Positions 61,156-64,000 of a stretch of DNA of 64,000 bases are shown here, piece after piece. Position numbers and translations under genes: made by a program. Source of the DNA: Bordetella sp. LUAb4 (lineage in GTDB: Bacteria > Pseudomonadota > Gammaproteobacteria > Burkholderiales > Burkholderiaceae_B); assembly GCF_021325795.1 (NCBI RefSeq), contig NZ_JAHPZX010000001.1, forward strand, positions 62,001-126,000, given 5' to 3'. Positions within the stretch are counted from its first letter, which is position 1, and every line of letters starts with the position of its first letter. The notes under the pieces were generated by a model, which searched no databases, was not told the DNA's origin, and worked only from the letters and a program-made list of their open reading frames with translations.

Positions 61156-62247
61156 ATGCGGTTTCTCTGGCCGGAATTACTCTGGCTGCTGCTCGCACTT
61201 CCCCTGCTGGCGGCGGCATATCTTTATGCCTTGAAGCGGCGCAAGCGCGCCGTCGTGGTTTACCCCAATCTGGCGCTCGCGCGTTCCGCCGTGGGGCCCA
61301 CGCAAAAAATACGCCGCCATATCCCGCCACTGCTGTGCTGGCTGGCCTTGGGCGCCGCCCTGTTTGCCTGCGCGCGGCCCAGCGCCACCGTCACCTTGCC
61401 CGCCGATACCTTGACGCTGGTGCTGGCCATGGATGTCTCGCGCAGCATGGAGGCCAGCGACGTGAAGCCGACCCGTCTGACCGCGGCGCAAGAAGCCGCG
61501 CGGCAGTTCGTCGACGGCCTGCCTTCCAGCGTGCGGCTGGGCATCGTTTCCTTTGCCGCGTCGGCCACCGTGGTGCAACCGCCCACGGAAGATCATCGGG
61601 ACATGCTCGACGCCATCGATCGCTTTGAATTGCAAACCGGTACCGCCACGGGAAGCGGGCTGATCCTGGCGCTGTCGACCCTGCTGCCAGCGGACCGCGC
61701 GGACCTCGACGCGCTGTTGCTGAACGATCCATTTTCCAGTTTCGGACTGGGCGCGGCCGCGGCACCCTTGGGCAAGGCTGGTCCGGTCGAGGCGGCACGC
61801 AAGCGCGAGGAAGAGAGGCCGCCTGCCGAACCCGGTTCTTATCGCAATGGTGCGATCATCCTGCTCAGCGACGGCCGCCGCACCACGGGCCCTGATCCCA
61901 TGACCATCGCGCGCATGGCGGCCAAGCGCGGCGTGCGCGTCTATACCGTGGGCTTCGGCACGCCCCAGGGAGGCAGCGGCGGCGGCACCACGAGCAGCGC
62001 GGGTCCCGACGGCTGGTCGTACTTCATGCAGCTGGACGAAACCACGCTGCGCGCCATCGCCAAGCTGACGGGCGGCGAGTACTACCAGGCCGGCTCGGCG
62101 GGCGATCTGACCAAGGTTTACAGCAATCTCACCACCCGCTTTTCCCTGGAGCGGCGCGACACGGAGATCAGTGCCCTGCTGGCGGGCGTAGCGGGCGTAC
62201 TGCTGCTGCTCGCGTGCATATTGTCGATCAAGTGGTTCAGGCGCTGA
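61156..62247 (+). CDS. Second von Willebrand A membrane protein (BatA/BatB-like)
   Basis: Predicted 363 residues. Two N-terminal helices (about 7-26 and 58-73), the VWA MIDAS DVSRS (93-97), a SDGRRTTGPD metal loop and a C-terminal helix (about 337-360) are present. AAGGAGA lies five bases before ATG 61156. It is divergent from the protease/moxR operon and its start is only 73 bases from the protease ATG, so the two promoters must overlap. It is related to the VWA protein at 56413 but has a shorter insert. A role with the MoxR chaperone is likely from context. Confidence 0.92.
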   Translation: MRFLWPELLWLLLALPLLAAAYLYALKRRKRAVVVYPNLALARSAVGPTQKIRRHIPPLLCWLALGAALFACARPSATVTLPADTLTLVLAMDVSRSMEASDVKPTRLTAAQEAARQFVDGLPSSVRLGIVSFAASATVVQPPTEDHRDMLDAIDRFELQTGTATGSGLILALSTLLPADRADLDALLLNDPFSSFGLGAAAAPLGKAGPVEAARKREEERPPAEPGSYRNGAIILLSDGRRTTGPDPMTIARMAAKRGVRVYTVGFGTPQGGSGGGTTSSAGPDGWSYFMQLDETTLRAIAKLTGGEYYQAGSAGDLTKVYSNLTTRFSLERRDTEISALLAGVAGVLLLLACILSIKWFRR

Positions 62248-62248
62248 C

Positions 62249-63202
62249 TCAATCGGCGAGCGAGGGCGGCGCGTCACGCCGCAAGGACTGCGGCGGCACG
62301 CCGAAGCCGCGCATGAATACTTCGCGCATATGGCGCCGGTCGCGGAAGCCGGTCTCGCGGGCGATCACCTCCATGGGGTGCAGGCTGCGTTCCACCATCA
62401 GGCGCGCCGCCTCCAGTCGCAGGCCTTCTATCGCCTTGGCCGGCGACTGTCCGGTTTCCGTGGTGAAGATGCGGCTGAACTGGCGCGGACTCAGGTTGGC
62501 CTGCTCCGCCAGCACTTCCACCGTCAGCAGTCCGCCCAGATTCTTGCGCGCGTAATTCAGGGCGTTCTGGATGCGGTCGGACTTGGGGGCAAGATCCAGC
62601 ATTTCCGAATGCTGCGACTGCCCGCCGGATCGATGCTGATGCATCACCAGCTTATGCGCCACGCCGCGCGCGACGTCCGGCCCCAGGTCCTTTTCCACCA
62701 TCGCCAGCGCCAGGTCCAGCCCGGCCGTCATGCCCGCCGACGTCCACAGCGGGCCGTCGATGATGTAGATGCGGTCGCTCTCCACCTGGATGTCCGGAAA
62801 ACGGGCCTGCAAGGCGTCGGCGAATATCCAGTGCGTGGTGGCCCGGCGCCCTGACAACAAGCCGGCCTCCGCCAGCGTATAGGCGCCTGTACAAATGGCG
62901 GCCACCCGGCGCGAACACTGCACGGCTTTCTGCACGAACGCCCGCTCCCTGGGTAATGACGGCTGGGCGATCGGGTCGAGGACGCCGCCCAGGATCCACG
63001 TATCCGCATAGGTCGACGGCGTCACCTTGGTGCTGCCCACGGGGACGCCGGAGGAAGCGCGCACATTGCCGCCCGGCAGCGAGTAGTGCGCGATTTCGTA
63101 GAAGGGATCCTCGGCGACGAGGTTGGCGAACTCGAAGACGGATTGGGTGGCCAGGGACATCAACTGGAAACCGTCCTTCAGCAGATAAGCGATCTTGTGC
63201 AT
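62249..63202 (-). CDS. GlxA-type AraC regulator with DJ-1/PfpI-like sensor domain
   Basis: Predicted 317 residues. The N-terminal 185 residues form a DJ-1/PfpI-like domain with the nucleophile-elbow Cys in AAICTGAYTLAEAGLL; the C-terminus is an AraC double helix-turn-helix (LTVEVLAEQANLSPRQFSRIFTTETGQSPAKAIEGLRLEAARLMVE). Such proteins respond to small metabolites. It is divergent from the SDR gene, its probable target, and its stop is one base from that of the VWA gene. Confidence 0.93.
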   Translation of the reverse strand: MHKIAYLLKDGFQLMSLATQSVFEFANLVAEDPFYEIAHYSLPGGNVRASSGVPVGSTKVTPSTYADTWILGGVLDPIAQPSLPRERAFVQKAVQCSRRVAAICTGAYTLAEAGLLSGRRATTHWIFADALQARFPDIQVESDRIYIIDGPLWTSAGMTAGLDLALAMVEKDLGPDVARGVAHKLVMHQHRSGGQSQHSEMLDLAPKSDRIQNALNYARKNLGGLLTVEVLAEQANLSPRQFSRIFTTETGQSPAKAIEGLRLEAARLMVERSLHPMEVIARETGFRDRRHMREVFMRGFGVPPQSLRRDAPPSLAD

Positions 63203-63370
63203 GTCCGTATTCGTCCTAGCTATGTCCTAAAACACGACCATATACGTCATTTCGGAAAGCGGCAAGCGTCCCTAAGATTCATCCATCGCCAGCAGCAAGG
63301 CGAAACAAGCCGATAAACGCATCGCCGAACACGCGATCGCCCGATCAAAGACTCGACAGGACCCGCTACC

Positions 63371-64000
63371 ATGACCCACTCCCATCCCGGCACTGCCCTT
63401 ATCACTGGCGCTTCTTCCGGCATCGGCGCCGTTTATGCCGACCGCCTTGCCCGCCGTGGCTACAACCTGATCCTGGTGGCGCGCAACCGCGCTCGCCTGA
63501 ATGCCTTGGCCGAGCGCATCACCACCCAGACACGCCAGGCGGTCGAAGTGCTGGAAGCCGATCTGGGCGCCGCTGCGTCCCTGGCGCGGGTGGAAGCCAA
63601 GCTGCGTGAAGACGCCAGCATCACCCTGTTGGTGAACAACGCTGGTGTCGGCACCCATACCCCTTTGCTCGAAAGCGACATCGGTTCGATGACGGCGATG
63701 ATAGACCTCAACGTCACCGCCCCCACCCGCCTGACGTACGCCGTCGCGCCGGCCTTCGTGGCGCGTGGCCGGGGCGCGATCATCAACATCGCATCCATCG
63801 TCAGCATCGCGCCGGAGCTGCTCAATGGGGTGTACGGCGGCAGCAAGGCGTATATGCATGCGTTCAGCCAATCGCTGCACCATGAACTGGGCGCCAAGGG
63901 CGTGCGTGTGCAGGCCGTCTTGCCCGGCGCCACCGCCACGGACTTCTGGGCGACGGGCGGCTTGCCCGTGGAGCAGCTGGACCAGGCCATCGTCATGTCG
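63371..64000 (+). CDS. Short-chain dehydrogenase/reductase (3' end outside window)
   Basis: The frame is open from ATG 63371 to the window edge (210 codons so far). The Rossmann TGASSGIG motif (12-19), NNAG (89-92), catalytic S142, Y155 and K159 (YGGSKA) and the PG segment after the active site (LPGATATDFW) are all present. Classical SDRs oxidise or reduce alcohol/keto groups with NAD(P)H. The protein likely ends about 50 residues beyond the edge. Substrate unknown. Confidence 0.94.
   Translation, partial: MTHSHPGTALITGASSGIGAVYADRLARRGYNLILVARNRARLNALAERITTQTRQAVEVLEADLGAAASLARVEAKLREDASITLLVNNAGVGTHTPLLESDIGSMTAMIDLNVTAPTRLTYAVAPAFVARGRGAIINIASIVSIAPELLNGVYGGSKAYMHAFSQSLHHELGAKGVRVQAVLPGATATDFWATGGLPVEQLDQAIVMS

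Overview
The window is a GC-rich stretch of chromosome from a betaproteobacterium. Two tripartite-tricarboxylate (Bug-type) binding proteins, several LysR regulators and large type V autotransporters suggest Alcaligenaceae of the Bordetella/Achromobacter type. No rRNA, tRNA, phage, insertion sequence or CRISPR array was seen. The genus is inferred from gene content and style, not from a marker gene.

Layout. 1-10353: one end of a type VI secretion (T6SS) cluster: an M15 peptidase, a membrane protein with a degenerate ketosynthase-like domain, tssM, tagF and an OmpA/BON protein on the plus strand; tssA on the minus strand; then a small PDGTYV-repeat protein and a PAAR spike tip. 10335-14817: a class III CoA-transferase divergent from an HTH-citrate synthase protein, then the ohr/ohrR peroxide pair and hslR. 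14894-22875: a minus-strand catabolic operon (FAH-family hydrolase, NTF2-like protein, FMN alpha-hydroxy-acid dehydrogenase, Bug receptor, TauD-like dioxygenase, maleylacetate-reductase-like dehydrogenase) with a divergent LysR gene, followed by a second LysR gene. 22995-27532: a PLP C-S lyase-like enzyme, an amino-acid ABC importer with no ATPase gene, and an aspartoacylase-like deacylase.

27600-37029: three paralogous autotransporters in tandem. Their beta-barrels are alike but their passengers are unrelated. Each is preceded at the same distance by a near-identical element that looks like an extracytoplasmic-function (ECF) sigma promoter. 37232-43713: a small zinc-ribbon protein, then a D-amino-acid-type locus (LysR, N-carbamoylase-like amidohydrolase, Thr/Ser dehydratase, Bug receptor, D-aminoacylase) with an 11-copy heptanucleotide repeat in the divergent promoter region. 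44135-45025: a hipBA toxin-antitoxin remnant with an intact antitoxin and operator and a deleted toxin.

45217-56344: a Na+/H+ antiporter-family protein, then a hexarate module (2-oxoglutarate-semialdehyde dehydrogenase, kdgD, FadR-type GntR regulator) carrying a shared 14-bp operator-like site before each of the three genes, then an aapJ-aminotransferase-aapQMP amino-acid uptake operon. 56413-62247: a MoxR/DUF58/von Willebrand A module with a membrane-anchored HtrA-like protease and a divergent second VWA protein. The window ends with a GlxA-type AraC regulator divergent from a short-chain dehydrogenase that runs off the edge.

Start codons were chosen by ribosome-binding-site position where possible and often differ from the longest open frame.
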